Counted from the stretch's first letter, positions 7,613 through 17,394 are shown. The stretch is DNA of 64,000 nucleotides from Saccharibacter floricola DSM 15669 (GCF_000378165.1 NZ_KB899333.1:62001-126000), one strand, 5' to 3'. Program-made: numbers and translations. Notes: a model not told the origin generated them from the letters alone.

Positions 7613-9697
7613 ATGAGGAAGGAGCCGCTTCTACGTCCTTCCTACTTTAGCGCCTTTCTTTATGCTTTCCGGACAACGATTGCCTCTCTTGTAGCGCTTG
7701 CAATTGCGTTTTGGATGGAGCTTGGGCAACCACAATGGGCCGCGATGACGGTTTGGATTGTTGCACAAAGCTCCCCAGGCATGAGTCTGTCTAAAGGGCG
7801 ATGGCGTATTGTGGGCACATGCGTGGGGATGGTCGGCGCGATTTGGCTGGTCGGATTTTCACCACAAGCGCCGTGGATGTTTTTTCTCTTGTTGGCGTTG
7901 TGGCTTGGCCTCTGTGCAGGCTTTGCGTCCATGACGCAGAATTTCCGCGGCTATGCTGTTGTCCTAGCGGGATATACGGGAGCGATCATTGCGTTAAGCG
8001 CGGTCGATCAACCCGACCAAGTGTTTAATATCGCCATTGCGCGCGGCACATATATCCTGCTTGGGGTCGTGTGTGAAATGGTCGCTGGCATGATGTTCGT
8101 GTCAGGAACTGTGCGCAAAGCGCGGCGTGAGCTGCAAGACCGCGTGTCCACGGTATTAAGCCACTCTACGAGCGTTCTTAGCGCGGTTATGCGCGATGAA
8201 GAGGGCAGTATTGACCAGCTGTGCAATCAGCTCTCCTCATTGCAATCTGTGAGTGACCAGCTCGAATTCATTCGTATTGAAATGCATGGTTATGGCCATG
8301 AAGTTGATCGCGCCTATGTGACCTTCGGTGGGGTGGCGGTTATGTTGTCGCGTGGGCTTGGATTGCGCTCGCGCATGGCTTCTGTTGGGCCACTGGGGGA
8401 GGAGCTTAAAGCAGATTTAGAGACGTTTGCTCAAGATATGAGTGACCTTTCCGCATTTTTGGCGATCGGCGATCATGCCGACCAAGCGTTGGAGAAAGCT
8501 GAACTTCTGCTTGCTCATTGTCGTGATAAACTTGCCGTTTATCTTACGCGTCATGATCAAGAGACGATTAAGGATGGCGTCGTTCTCACTGGTGTGGAGG
8601 TGATGCTCCAAGATCTGTGTGAAGCTTTGTCGGTGCATTGTGCGGGGGAGAAACATGTTCCTTTGTCTGGGCACCATCGTTTGCATCGGCATGTTGATAA
8701 ACGCCTCGCTTTTTCCAATAGTGTGCGTTCAATGGTCGCTATTTTGCTGGGGGCTCTCGTATGGGAAGTAACGGCCTGGCCACATGGTGCGTTATTTGTC
8801 ACCTTCATTGCGGTGGTTTGTACGCGCTTCTCTACATTTGATAATACTGTGTTAGCGAGCCGCCGTTTTTTCTATGGAGCTGTTTGGGCAGTTATTGCAG
8901 GTATTATTCCTGTTTTTATTGTGATGCCGATTACCTCAAGCTATGTGGTGCTGGGCATGACGCTTGGCTTTTTTATGTTCCTAGGCGGGCTTGCCTTACG
9001 GTATCCCCCAACGGCTGTGATGGCGGCATCATATGCGAATTTCTTTCCGTGGGTGCTCGGGCTGGATAACCAGGGACGTTATAGTGAGCTCGACTGGTTT
9101 AACGTCTCTTTAGCATTGCTCTTGGGGCTATGGTGTGGCGTGCTGGTTTTCCGTACAGTTTTGCCTATTACGGTGCGCCATGCATGGCGGCTCATGCGGC
9201 GTGAGTTACTCGATAGCTTGCATCATATTACCCGCCATGATGAAGACGTTACGCATTATGACTGGGTGGATGATACGACGCAGCGGTTAGAGCAGGTTTT
9301 CCACTTTGTCGGACAACTCCCCCAAAAAGATATTGACCATATGATTCATGGAACATTAGCGATTGTGACGGTGGGGCGAAATATGCTGATGTTGCGTCAA
9401 CTCGTGCAAGAAGGGCGCCTTCCTAAAGAAGCTGAGCGTGAGGGAGAAGCGCTTATGAACGAGTTGACGAGCTCGAATGTTGAGAACCAAGCAGACAAGG
9501 CGCTTGTGTCATCCAACTTTCAAACAGAGCAGGAGTCCCTGTCCCAGTTTTTTTGGAAAACCAGCAACCTCACAGTAAGGCGTGATATTGTCCTTGCCAT
9601 GGGGTCGCTGCGTATTATGCGGTTTGAGCTGCCAAGAGGGCAGTCTTTTCTTACTCAGCCGATGATGTCTTCAGAAACGAAATCAGGTCTTGGTTGA
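7613..9697 (+). CDS. FUSC/YccC-type inner membrane exporter, copy 1
   Basis: A 694-residue membrane protein of the fusaric acid resistance/aromatic acid exporter group. It shows two blocks of hydrophobic helices (about residues 10-165 and 370-520) separated by a soluble helical region, and the block FRTTIASLVALAIAFW followed by ELGQPQWAAMTVWIV typical of FUSC proteins. The start is chosen at 7613 behind GAGGAGG. It lies 31 bases after gor, so co-transcription is likely. A close paralogue lies at 44304-46403 with the same architecture. Substrate unknown: phenolic or weak acids are plausible from the family. Its last 47 bases overlap the convergent hydrolase gene. Confidence 0.88.
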   Translation: MRKEPLLRPSYFSAFLYAFRTTIASLVALAIAFWMELGQPQWAAMTVWIVAQSSPGMSLSKGRWRIVGTCVGMVGAIWLVGFSPQAPWMFFLLLALWLGLCAGFASMTQNFRGYAVVLAGYTGAIIALSAVDQPDQVFNIAIARGTYILLGVVCEMVAGMMFVSGTVRKARRELQDRVSTVLSHSTSVLSAVMRDEEGSIDQLCNQLSSLQSVSDQLEFIRIEMHGYGHEVDRAYVTFGGVAVMLSRGLGLRSRMASVGPLGEELKADLETFAQDMSDLSAFLAIGDHADQALEKAELLLAHCRDKLAVYLTRHDQETIKDGVVLTGVEVMLQDLCEALSVHCAGEKHVPLSGHHRLHRHVDKRLAFSNSVRSMVAILLGALVWEVTAWPHGALFVTFIAVVCTRFSTFDNTVLASRRFFYGAVWAVIAGIIPVFIVMPITSSYVVLGMTLGFFMFLGGLALRYPPTAVMAASYANFFPWVLGLDNQGRYSELDWFNVSLALLLGLWCGVLVFRTVLPITVRHAWRLMRRELLDSLHHITRHDEDVTHYDWVDDTTQRLEQVFHFVGQLPQKDIDHMIHGTLAIVTVGRNMLMLRQLVQEGRLPKEAEREGEALMNELTSSNVENQADKALVSSNFQTEQESLSQFFWKTSNLTVRRDIVLAMGSLRIMRFELPRGQSFLTQPMMSSETKSGLG

Positions 9698-10484
9698 GCT
9701 TATGAGCAAAGGTGGCGAAAAGCCCATGCCCAGCGCCTTCATATTCTTTAAAATGCGCATGAGGGAGTGCCTTAGCTGTTCGACGCCCTGATAGGGCTAC
9801 GGGAACCGTTTCATCCGCAGCGCCATGAATGATCAAACAAGGGCGCTTGACGGTGGTAAGGTCTTGGCGGAAATCCGTTTTGCTCCACGCATCAACACAT
9901 TGAAGCGTTGCGACAGGGCTTGCTTGGCATGCCATGAGGAAGGTCCAGTCAAGAAGGCCAGCACTGACGTTATCGCCTGACTCTTTGTGACCATAAAAAT
10001 TCGGTGCGAATTGACGGAGGAAATCAAAACGATCAAGCCGAATTTGGGTTTTAATGTCTTCGACGACGTCGTTTTCAATTCCCTCAGGGTTATCGGCTGT
10101 TTTGAGGAGGAAGGGAGGTACAGCCCCTAAGAAAACCAGCTGTGCAATACGCTCATCACCATGACGGGCGTTAAAACGAGCGACCTCGCCACCACCCATC
10201 GAAAAGCCGACTAAGGTGACATTCGTGAGGTCGAGCTGGTCGATAATACAGGCGAGGTCATCGGTGAGCTGGTTATATTCATAGCCTGAAGCGGGATGGT
10301 CAGAACGACCAAAGCCGCGGCGGTCGTAGGTAATGACGCGGTATCCGGCCTCTATGAGGGCAGGAACTTGGAACGACCACATGTCCTCGTTAAGCGGCCA
10401 GCCATGAATGAGGATAACGGGGCGACCTTTGCCCATATCACGAACGTGAAGAGCAGTGCCGTCGGAACTTTGAATAAAAGGCAT
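9651..10484 (-). CDS. Alpha/beta hydrolase (non-heme chloroperoxidase-like esterase)
   Basis: A 277-residue alpha/beta hydrolase without a signal peptide. The oxyanion HGWPL motif is at 27-31, the nucleophile elbow GFSMGG places Ser95, and Asp224 (AADETVP) and His253 (AGHGLF) complete the triad. The closest recognisable group is the cofactor-free haloperoxidase/aryl esterase family; the physiological substrate cannot be read. The ATG at 10484 is 7 bases from AGGAG; a TTG six bases upstream is less likely. The 3' end overlaps the end of the convergent FUSC gene by 47 bases. Confidence 0.88.
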   Translation of the reverse strand: MPFIQSSDGTALHVRDMGKGRPVILIHGWPLNEDMWSFQVPALIEAGYRVITYDRRGFGRSDHPASGYEYNQLTDDLACIIDQLDLTNVTLVGFSMGGGEVARFNARHGDERIAQLVFLGAVPPFLLKTADNPEGIENDVVEDIKTQIRLDRFDFLRQFAPNFYGHKESGDNVSAGLLDWTFLMACQASPVATLQCVDAWSKTDFRQDLTTVKRPCLIIHGAADETVPVALSGRRTAKALPHAHFKEYEGAGHGLFATFAHKLNQDLISFLKTSSAE

Positions 10485-10633
10485 AATCAATCTCCTGCTG
10501 GAGCGGATGGAGTGTCATCGCGTAAGTCTAGGAGCGCGCGCCTTATCAAGAGACCCTAGAAGGCCCTGAAAAAGCGTTAAGCTAGATGGATTATGGTCCT
10601 TTTTACCAAAGCTTGGGAATCATATTTTTGTGT

Positions 10634-10675
10634 TCATCTATGCAGTCCCGTTGATGGTGGAAACTGCATAGATGA
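10634..10675. repeat. 13-bp perfect inverted repeat after the secreted orphan gene
   Basis: TCATCTATGCAGT (10634-10646) and ACTGCATAGATGA (10663-10675) form a perfect stem with a 16-base loop. It lies 11 bases downstream of the minus-strand stop at 10687, where a terminator would be expected, but no T run follows on the minus strand. Confidence 0.55.
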
Positions 10676-10686
10676 GGCCGACAGGC

Positions 10687-11100
10687 TTAAAACCCGTTGC
10701 CGCGTGGCGCGACCCAGCCATTGCCCGTTGCATCACCAAGCTGGCCGCTCTGAGCAGGGCTGCTATCTTGGTAAGCAGAGCCAAAGGCGCCTAGATTGCT
10801 GCCTGTGACATTGTCACGATGGGATTTGACCTGTGCCTCATGGTCAGGATCTGGGCCATTCTGGAATTCAGTGGATGGTGCTTCCTGATAGCCGGGAGGT
10901 GGTGGGCGGTGTCCTTGAGCATGGTAATGCTCTCCACCAGAACGAGGGGTCTTATGAGGCCCAGCAGCTGCGCTGGAATCGCCTTCTTGGTAAGGCTGGC
11001 CGAAATGAACGGTCTGCGCCACGGCTGGCACAGAAAAGCCACAAAGAGCAGCAGAAGCGCTCAGAAAAGCGAGGGAAGAAAGTCGTAAAGCCGAAGGCAT
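10687..11100 (-). CDS. Secreted low-complexity protein of unknown function
   Basis: A 137-residue protein with a Sec signal peptide (about 1-28, ending in VPAVAQ). The mature part is hydrophilic, rich in Gly, Pro, His, Gln and Asn (for example HYHAQGHRPPPPGYQE and SNLGAFGSAYQDSS), with no cysteine and no recognisable domain, so it is probably disordered. The start is supported by AGGAA eight bases upstream. It is divergent from the DAHP synthase gene. Its function cannot be assigned; periplasmic or surface location is inferred from the signal peptide alone. Confidence 0.75.
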   Translation of the reverse strand: MPSALRLSSLAFLSASAALCGFSVPAVAQTVHFGQPYQEGDSSAAAGPHKTPRSGGEHYHAQGHRPPPPGYQEAPSTEFQNGPDPDHEAQVKSHRDNVTGSNLGAFGSAYQDSSPAQSGQLGDATGNGWVAPRGNGF

Positions 11101-11295
11101 GCGGTGTTCCTGATCAAAGGGTGATCTCTTTGCCCTTTATCATCGGCTCACTGGGCATCAGGATCAAGGGTTCCGAGTTTTAATTCTGGGCGAGGGACTA
11201 CCATTTTTATCCTTTTTCGGCCATATAAGAGATATTCTTACGGCGTTGCGACATATATGCGACGTCTGTCGCTCATTCATTTCTGGAGGCTGTTG

Positions 11296-12681
11296 ATGCA
11301 TTCCCCAGCTGGGTCTCAGACCATGTCTCAGAGCCCTTGGTCCCCGCAAAGTTGGCGTTCACGGCCAATTCGCCAAGCGCCAACCTATGCCGATCAACAG
11401 GCGCTGACGGCTGTGGAAGAGCGCCTTCATCGCTATCCGCCGCTTGTTTTCGCTGGTGAAGCACGCCGTTTAAAAGAGCACCTCGCGGCTGCTTCGCGTG
11501 GGGATGCCTTTGTGCTTCAGGGCGGCCCTTGCGCTGAGAGCTTCCGTGACTTCACCGGTGATGTGGTGCGCGATACGTTCCGCGTTCTGCTGCAGATGTC
11601 TGTTGTGCTGACCTATGCGGCGAAAGTGCCTGTCGTGAAGCTAGGACGTATGGCTGGGCAGTATGCCAAGCCGCGCTCGTCTGCGACAGAAACGCGTGAT
11701 GGTGTTGAGCTTCCATGCTATCGCGGGGATAATGTGAATGCGCCTGAGTTTACCGCCCAAGCGCGTGAACCAGACCCGCTGCGTATGGAAACGGGTTATT
11801 TCCAAGCTGCTGGTGTGCTGAACCTGCTGCGTGCTTTTGCACATGGCGGTTATGCCAATTTGCACGATGTGTATCGCTGGAACCTTGAGTTTATGGAAGG
11901 GTCAGCTCTGGCTGAACGCTATCATGACCTCGCATCTCGCATTGATAGCAGCCTTTCCTTTGTCCGGGCCTGTGGGCTTGAGCAAGACGTCCCGCAGATT
12001 GATGAGACAGAGTTCTATACCTCTCATGAGGCGTTGCTCCTCCCTTACGAAGAAGCCCTGACACGGGTTGATAGCACAACTGGCCAGTATTACGATTGCT
12101 CTGCGCACTTTCTTTGGATTGGCGATCGTACACGTCAGCCTGAAGGCGCGCATGTCGAGTTCTTGCGTGGCGTTGATAACCCGATTGGGATCAAGGTTGG
12201 CCCGACGACGGATCCTAAGGAGCTGGTCAGCTTGCTGGATATCCTCAACCCAAAAGATGAGGCAGGGCGTATTACGTTGATCTCACGTATGGGCTGTGGA
12301 AAGGTGCGTGACCTATTGCCGCCGATCGTTGAAGCCGTTCGGGCCTCTGGCCGCTGCGTGACATGGCTGTGCGACCCCATGCATGGTAATACGACAACGA
12401 CCTCTCAGAAGCTGAAAACACGTGCTTTTGCCAATGTGATGGACGAAATTCTTGGTTTCTTTGAGGTGTTTAATAAAGCGGGCTTACCAGCAGGTGGCAT
12501 TCATCTTGAGATGACCGGACAAAACGTGACGGAATGCACAGGCGGCTCACAATGCCTGACAGAAGAAGATCTCATGACACGTTATGAGACCTTCTGTGAC
12601 CCACGTTTGAATGCGGAGCAGTCTTTAGAGATTGCCTTCACACTTGCAGACACCCTTATAAAGAATCGCTCAGCCTCATAA
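11296..12681 (+). CDS. Class II 3-deoxy-7-phosphoheptulonate (DAHP) synthase
   Basis: Condenses phosphoenolpyruvate with erythrose 4-phosphate, the first step of the shikimate pathway. The 461-residue protein is the plant-type (class II) form: residues [65 protein letters not shown] and CDPMHGNT contribute to the substrate and metal sites known for this class. The chosen ATG (11296) sits 6 bases after GGAGG; the upstream GC-rich frame has no such site. It heads an apparent operon with pncB, the acidic orphan and gltX, and pairs functionally with aroKB elsewhere in the window. A transcript leader with a small GCGAC/GTCGC hairpin precedes it. Confidence 0.94.
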   Translation: MHSPAGSQTMSQSPWSPQSWRSRPIRQAPTYADQQALTAVEERLHRYPPLVFAGEARRLKEHLAAASRGDAFVLQGGPCAESFRDFTGDVVRDTFRVLLQMSVVLTYAAKVPVVKLGRMAGQYAKPRSSATETRDGVELPCYRGDNVNAPEFTAQAREPDPLRMETGYFQAAGVLNLLRAFAHGGYANLHDVYRWNLEFMEGSALAERYHDLASRIDSSLSFVRACGLEQDVPQIDETEFYTSHEALLLPYEEALTRVDSTTGQYYDCSAHFLWIGDRTRQPEGAHVEFLRGVDNPIGIKVGPTTDPKELVSLLDILNPKDEAGRITLISRMGCGKVRDLLPPIVEAVRASGRCVTWLCDPMHGNTTTTSQKLKTRAFANVMDEILGFFEVFNKAGLPAGGIHLEMTGQNVTECTGGSQCLTEEDLMTRYETFCDPRLNAEQSLEIAFTLADTLIKNRSAS

Positions 12682-12711
12682 GGGCTTTTCGACTTCCTCA
12701 GTGGAGGGACG

Positions 12712-13896
12712 ATGATGACAACAGCAGAGAAGGCCCTTGACCAAGCGCAAGGGCCGCGCCACGCCCTTGATGAGCCGCTTATTGAAAAGCGGACGGATGC
12801 GTATTTTGTGCGAACGCGTGAAATCGCGCAGCATTTTGGCGATAGCCGCGTGACCTACGCTGTTTTTATTCGTCGTCCGGTTGTGGCTGCGTGCGGTTTG
12901 GCGTTGCGCTGGCTTCATAATGTTGCGGAACAGCAGGGTTTTGAGGTTGAGTGTCAGGAAGTTTACCCAGAAGGCACATGGGTTGGCGCGGGGGAGCCTC
13001 TTTTTTACCTCACAGGGTCTCTGGCAGCTCTTGCCCCGTTAGAAACTCTTTTGCTTCAAAAGCTCGGCCCGGTTTGTGTTGCGGCTCATAACGCGTATCA
13101 GATGGCGATGGCGCTTTCGCAAGTGCCGTTCTTGGCCATGGATGCGCGCCATTGTGCAGGCTATGAAATGCAAGAGCAGATGGCCTATGCTGCTTCTGTG
13201 GGGTCGCGTGCAGCCCAGCGTGAAGGGGCAACGGGCTTTGTTGGCAATGCAAATGATGCAACGGCAGGCTTCTTTGGCCTTGATCATGGTTTGGGGACGA
13301 TGCCTCATGCTTTGATTGGCTATGCTGGCTCGACCCTAAGAGCTGCGGAAATGTATGCTGAGATGTATCCTGACCAGCCGCTTTCTGTCCTTGTCGATTA
13401 TTTCGGACGGGAGGTGAGTGATGCGCTGGAAGTATGTCGTCACTTTCCCGAACGAGCAGAAGCTGGCGAGGTCAGTGTGCGGTTGGATACGCATGGTGGG
13501 CGCTTCCTAGAGGGGCTAGACCCGCAGACATCTTATGCTGTGCTGGAGCGCTATGCGCCGGGCACGATCCGTCGCTATCGGTCAGAGAAAGAGCTGCGTT
13601 ATCTCGTGGGAACGGGCGTTTCTGCTGCGGCGATTTGGCGTATGCGCGAAGCACTTAATGAGGCAGGGTTCCCCAAAGTAAAAATTGTTGCTTCGTCAGG
13701 TTTTAGCGTTTCCAAATGTGTGGCAATGCATGATGCAGATACGCCGATTGATATGGTGGGAACGGGGTCTTTTCTTCCTGATTCATGGTCGGAAACCTAC
13801 GCAACAGCCGATATCGTGGCCTATGATGGTCATCCACGTGTTAAAATCGGGCGCGAATTCTTGCTGACGAAGCTTCAGGAAAGACAGGTCCTATGA
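12712..13896 (+). CDS. pncB: Nicotinate phosphoribosyltransferase
   Basis: Converts nicotinate and PRPP to nicotinate mononucleotide in NAD salvage (Preiss-Handler route). The 394-residue protein carries TDAYFVRTREI near the N terminus, DARHCAGYEMQEQ, the glycine-rich IVASSGFS segment and MVGTGSFLPDSW near the C terminus, as in the shorter NAPRTase group. The start follows GGAGGGACG and is 30 bases after the DAHP synthase stop. It ends with ATGA, so the next gene starts inside its stop codon, which suggests translational coupling. No odd features. Confidence 0.9.
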   Translation: MMTTAEKALDQAQGPRHALDEPLIEKRTDAYFVRTREIAQHFGDSRVTYAVFIRRPVVAACGLALRWLHNVAEQQGFEVECQEVYPEGTWVGAGEPLFYLTGSLAALAPLETLLLQKLGPVCVAAHNAYQMAMALSQVPFLAMDARHCAGYEMQEQMAYAASVGSRAAQREGATGFVGNANDATAGFFGLDHGLGTMPHALIGYAGSTLRAAEMYAEMYPDQPLSVLVDYFGREVSDALEVCRHFPERAEAGEVSVRLDTHGGRFLEGLDPQTSYAVLERYAPGTIRRYRSEKELRYLVGTGVSAAAIWRMREALNEAGFPKVKIVASSGFSVSKCVAMHDADTPIDMVGTGSFLPDSWSETYATADIVAYDGHPRVKIGREFLLTKLQERQVL

Positions 13897-14324
13897 GCGA
13901 GACAGAAACAAAAACTCCCGAAAATGGTTGGACTGTACGGATTATTGATCAATCCGGGGCAACTGAGGATGATATGGTTGAAGAGGTTCGCGGTTTTGTG
14001 GATCTTTTCCATGCCAATGCGTTTGCACGGGCCTATGTACGCGATAGTATTGAGCGCTGCCGTGTGCCCGGTGCGACAGACCGTGAAGTATTGGAAAGCT
14101 GGCTTTCATTTGGTGAAAGCGCAGAGGTTCCACAATCGGGCGATGAAGGCTGGAAGGCCAACACAGAGCTTGATGAGTTTGTTTCAACCCCGGCAACGCC
14201 GATGGAGCGTGACTGGCGCAGCATTGACCCACGGCGTCTCATTGATGAGGACGAGCTTGAGGGGTTGTTAGATGGTGAAGACGCTGAAGATGACGCGTCT
14301 CGTCCTGAGATTATCCGCCATTAA
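13893..14324 (+). CDS. Acidic orphan protein, translationally coupled to pncB
   Basis: A 143-residue cytoplasmic protein without recognised domain, signal peptide or membrane segment. The N-terminal half looks folded (DLFHANAFARAYVRDSIERCR, then SWLSFGES), while the C-terminal third is strongly acidic (LIDEDELEGLLDGEDAEDD). Its start codon overlaps the pncB stop (ATGA) and gltX begins 20 bases after it, so all three are probably on one transcript. The position between an NAD salvage enzyme and an aminoacyl-tRNA synthetase gives no clear clue. It is likely a lineage-restricted conserved protein; function unknown. Confidence 0.8.
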   Translation: MSETETKTPENGWTVRIIDQSGATEDDMVEEVRGFVDLFHANAFARAYVRDSIERCRVPGATDREVLESWLSFGESAEVPQSGDEGWKANTELDEFVSTPATPMERDWRSIDPRRLIDEDELEGLLDGEDAEDDASRPEIIRH

Positions 14325-14344
14325 TTATCGAGAATAGATACGGC

Positions 14345-15679
14345 ATGAAACTACGTTTTGCTCCTTCCCCGACAGGTTCCCTTCATGTGGGCAATGCTCG
14401 CTTGGCTGTGGCCAATTACTTATTTGCCCGTCATCATGAGGGGCAATTTCTCTTGCGGATGGACGATACCGACACGCAACGGGGAAAAAAGGAGTATGAA
14501 GACGGGATTTACCGCGACCTCAAATGGCTCGGTCTGTCTTGGGATGAAGAGGCGCGTCAGTCCGACCGCCTAAACCGTTACGCTGAGGTGATTGAGCAGC
14601 TGAAGGCAGAAGGGCGGCTTTACCCCTGCTTTGAAAGTGAGCTGGAGCTTAAATATAAGCGCGAGCAGCGCCTGCGTGCCGGCAAGCCACCGATCTATGA
14701 CCGTTCGATGCTGCGGATGACTGACGAGCAGCGCGAGCGTGCGGAGGCGAATGGCAAGACACCTTATTGGCGGTTTAAGCTCAGTGACACGCAGCGCCGC
14801 TGGAAAGACCTCGTGATGGGTGATTGCGTGGTTAAGCTTACGGCTGTGTCAGACCCTGTGCTGGTGCGTGCGGATGGGACGATCTTGTACACGCTGGCCT
14901 CCGTTATTGATGATCTCGATCTCGGCGTGACGCATATTATGCGTGGGGAAGATCATGTTACAAATACAGGCGTTCAGCTTGATATTGCCGAAGCATTGGG
15001 AGCTAAGCCCAACCGCTTCACATTTGCGCATCTTCCCCTTCTTCTGGGGCATGATGGGGGGAAACTCTCTAAGCGTTTAGGGAGCCTCGCTCTTTCAACC
15101 TTGCGTAATGATGGGATTGAGCCGCGCGCGCTCGTTGGTTATCTCGCCCGTTTAGGGACGTCTGATGACCCTGAACCCGCGACGATGGAGCAGATGATTG
15201 AGTCGTATGAGATTAGCCATGTGTCACGTTCTGCGGCGCGTTTTGATCCTCCGCAGCTTTTAAGCTTGAACCGGCGTGTCCTGCACAGCATGTCGTTTGA
15301 CGATATTCGTGATCGCTTGCCTAAAGGGGCTGATGAAGCCTTCTGGACGGCCATCCGTGGGAATATCGACCTCGCATCTGAAATTGCACATTGGTGGGAG
15401 GTTGTGCAGGGCCATGTGGTGCCGCCTGCGCAGCCTGAAGACCATGAGTTCCTCAAACAGGCCAAAGAGCTTCTGCCTCAAGAGCCGTGGGATGGGAGCA
15501 CATGGAAGCAGTGGATTGATACACTTAAAGCAGAAACAGGCCGTAAAGGGAAAAAGCTCTTCATGCCCTTGCGTCTTGCGTTGACCGGTGAAGATGCGGG
15601 CCCAGAGCTTGCGGCTCTTCTGCCTTTGATGGGCTATGAGCGCACGGTGCAGCGTTTAGAGGAAGCGCTCCATCATTAA
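14345..15679 (+). CDS. gltX: Glutamyl-tRNA synthetase
   Basis: Class I synthetase charging tRNA-Glu. The HIGH-type motif is HVGN at 14-17 within SPTGSLHVGNAR, and the KMSKS-type motif is KLSKR at about 239-243. At 444 residues it is slightly shorter than the usual 460-500 and belongs to the compact alphaproteobacterial group. Alphaproteobacteria often carry two GltX paralogues, one of which mischarges tRNA-Gln for GatCAB; which role this one plays cannot be told here. Its stop overlaps the convergent potassium channel gene by four bases. It is last in the DAHP synthase-pncB-orphan-gltX operon. Confidence 0.95.
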   Translation: MKLRFAPSPTGSLHVGNARLAVANYLFARHHEGQFLLRMDDTDTQRGKKEYEDGIYRDLKWLGLSWDEEARQSDRLNRYAEVIEQLKAEGRLYPCFESELELKYKREQRLRAGKPPIYDRSMLRMTDEQRERAEANGKTPYWRFKLSDTQRRWKDLVMGDCVVKLTAVSDPVLVRADGTILYTLASVIDDLDLGVTHIMRGEDHVTNTGVQLDIAEALGAKPNRFTFAHLPLLLGHDGGKLSKRLGSLALSTLRNDGIEPRALVGYLARLGTSDDPEPATMEQMIESYEISHVSRSAARFDPPQLLSLNRRVLHSMSFDDIRDRLPKGADEAFWTAIRGNIDLASEIAHWWEVVQGHVVPPAQPEDHEFLKQAKELLPQEPWDGSTWKQWIDTLKAETGRKGKKLFMPLRLALTGEDAGPELAALLPLMGYERTVQRLEEALHH

Positions 15680-16599
15680 TTATGCGGCGGTGTTGAGGAT
15701 GTCGGTAGCGTGGTGGTCGCGTGGAAGAGGCTAAAGTCTGCTACCACGCTACCATCGGGGTGTGGACGCATAATCTCGCATAGGACGCACCCCCATTTAA
15801 TATGCTCTGTTGTATAGGTATGCATCGCAAAAGCTGTTTGGGCTGAGGCTTGGTCAGTTGCTGAAAGCGTAACGATGATTTCTGCTTTTTGCTGAAGAAG
15901 GTCATCTTTAGAGAGCCCATATAAAGGACTATCTTGGGTGATCTCATGGGAGATGACCCACGTAATCGGTAAGATTGGTAGATGCGAGCTTTGCAGTGGA
16001 ATCCTTTCAAGCTGTAGGGTGGGCTCTCCGCTTATGTCTGGAATTCTACGAACGAGAATGGCTTCCACAGTGAGGTCAATTAAGGCGGTGCGGCGCAGGT
16101 TCCCGATACGGAGATTAAGTAGCGTTTTCCCTTTATGTGTCGCGATGGTGGCTTTGTCGCTAAAAAGAACGCGTGCATGAGGGCTTGAAAAGCGCGCAAA
16201 AATAAGGCCCGTAACAAGGCCGGTAAAGATAATGCCGATGAAAGTTTCAAGTGTGACGACGCTATTAGCGAGCACCCCCACAGGGGCGATATTGCCATAG
16301 CCTACCGTAGAGAGGGTATGGACGCTGAAGAAGAAACTTCTCCAAAAATGATGTGAAGAAACACCGGTAATGCCGGAAGGGATTAGTGAATAGAAGAAAC
16401 CAAAGACCATATTAATCAGCACATAAATACTGGCGATTAATGTGAAGAAAATGGTCCATCCCATGGTGAGAAACTGATGATAAACATCATGGAAATGTTT
16501 CGTTCGCAGGCCGGTTTTCCTGACGTTCTGAAAGGTGTCCTCTCCTGTTAATCGTATGCTGTTACTTTTCTTATGATGATGAGGAAAGGAGCGATGCAT
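15676..16599 (-). CDS. Inward-rectifier-type potassium channel (KirBac)
   Basis: A 307-residue channel. Two membrane helices (about 47-70 and 108-135) flank a pore loop with the K+ selectivity filter TVGYG at 98-102. An amphipathic slide helix precedes TM1 and the C-terminal half is the cytoplasmic immunoglobulin-like Kir domain (LLNLRIGNLRR, then the long beta region). This matches KirBac proteins known from Rhodospirillales such as Magnetospirillum. It starts 9 bases after the trmJ stop with a weak AGGT ribosome site, so it is probably the last gene of cysS-trmJ-kir. It likely sets K+ flux or membrane potential; gating ligands are not visible. Confidence 0.92.
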   Translation of the reverse strand: MHRSFPHHHKKSNSIRLTGEDTFQNVRKTGLRTKHFHDVYHQFLTMGWTIFFTLIASIYVLINMVFGFFYSLIPSGITGVSSHHFWRSFFFSVHTLSTVGYGNIAPVGVLANSVVTLETFIGIIFTGLVTGLIFARFSSPHARVLFSDKATIATHKGKTLLNLRIGNLRRTALIDLTVEAILVRRIPDISGEPTLQLERIPLQSSHLPILPITWVISHEITQDSPLYGLSKDDLLQQKAEIIVTLSATDQASAQTAFAMHTYTTEHIKWGCVLCEIMRPHPDGSVVADFSLFHATTTLPTSSTPPHN

Positions 16600-16608
16600 G
16601 ATGCCGAC

Positions 16609-17388
16609 CTATGGTTGTTTGGAACGTCGATTATGGGACAATTCGCGCACAACACCGTGAAGGGTACGAAGCTCTTGTTCTGTCACTTGACCGCGTGTGA
16701 AGAGATGGCGCAAATTCCGGATCATACCGGGTTTTTTCTGTTCATTGCGGAGGAAGCCGCACGCGTCGAGTTCGCGCAATAAATGAGCGTTAAAGTTTTC
16801 AAGCTCGCCCTTAGTCGCAACATGGGTTTCATTGGTCATGAAATGTTGTTCAGGCGTGGTATCTTCTGTGAGGTACCATTCATACGCCATCACGAGGACG
16901 GCTTGAGCGAGGTTGAGTGACATAAATTGAGGGTTGAGTGGATAGCGAATGAGCGTATCCGCTCGGGCCATATCTTCATTATCCAGTCCCGTTCGTTCTG
17001 GGCCAAAGAGAATACCCGAACGTAACCCTTGCTGGGCAGTTGTGCGCAGCTCTGCCGCGGCTCCGCGAGCGGTCATGAGGGGCTTTATGATATGGCGCGG
17101 GCGTGGACAGGTCGCAAAAACGCGATGAAGGTCGGCCACGGCGTCATCAACAGTCTCATGAACTGTCGCGGCGTCTAAAATACGGTCGGCTCCTGAAGAG
17201 GCATACCAAGCGCGTTCTTGCGGCCAGCCATCACGCGGGGCGACAATGCGGAGATGGAACAAGCCGCCATTCGCCATCGCACGGGCCGTGGTGCCAATAT
17301 TTTCTGCAAGCTGAGGGCGGATCAGAATAACAACAGGGTCAAAAGGGCTAAGAGGGGCTAGATCAGCCCCGCCATCACGTCCAGTCAT
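16609..17388 (-). CDS. trmJ: TrmJ-type tRNA (cytidine/uridine-2'-O) methyltransferase
   Basis: SPOUT-class methyltransferase; the family methylates the ribose of position 32 in tRNA anticodon loops. In 259 residues all three SpoU motifs are visible: RPQLAENIGTTARAM near 24-38, ILFGPERTGL near 125-134, and YPLNPQFMSLNLAQAV near 148-163 forming the trefoil knot. A C-terminal helical extension of about 80 residues fits TrmJ rather than the short TrmL. It starts 6 bases after the cysS stop; the AAGGC ribosome site lies inside the end of cysS. The cysS-trmJ pairing places it with translation genes. Confidence 0.88.
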   Translation of the reverse strand: MTGRDGGADLAPLSPFDPVVILIRPQLAENIGTTARAMANGGLFHLRIVAPRDGWPQERAWYASSGADRILDAATVHETVDDAVADLHRVFATCPRPRHIIKPLMTARGAAAELRTTAQQGLRSGILFGPERTGLDNEDMARADTLIRYPLNPQFMSLNLAQAVLVMAYEWYLTEDTTPEQHFMTNETHVATKGELENFNAHLLRELDACGFLRNEQKKPGMIRNLRHLFTRGQVTEQELRTLHGVVRELSHNRRSKQP

Positions 17389-17394
17389 GGGAGA

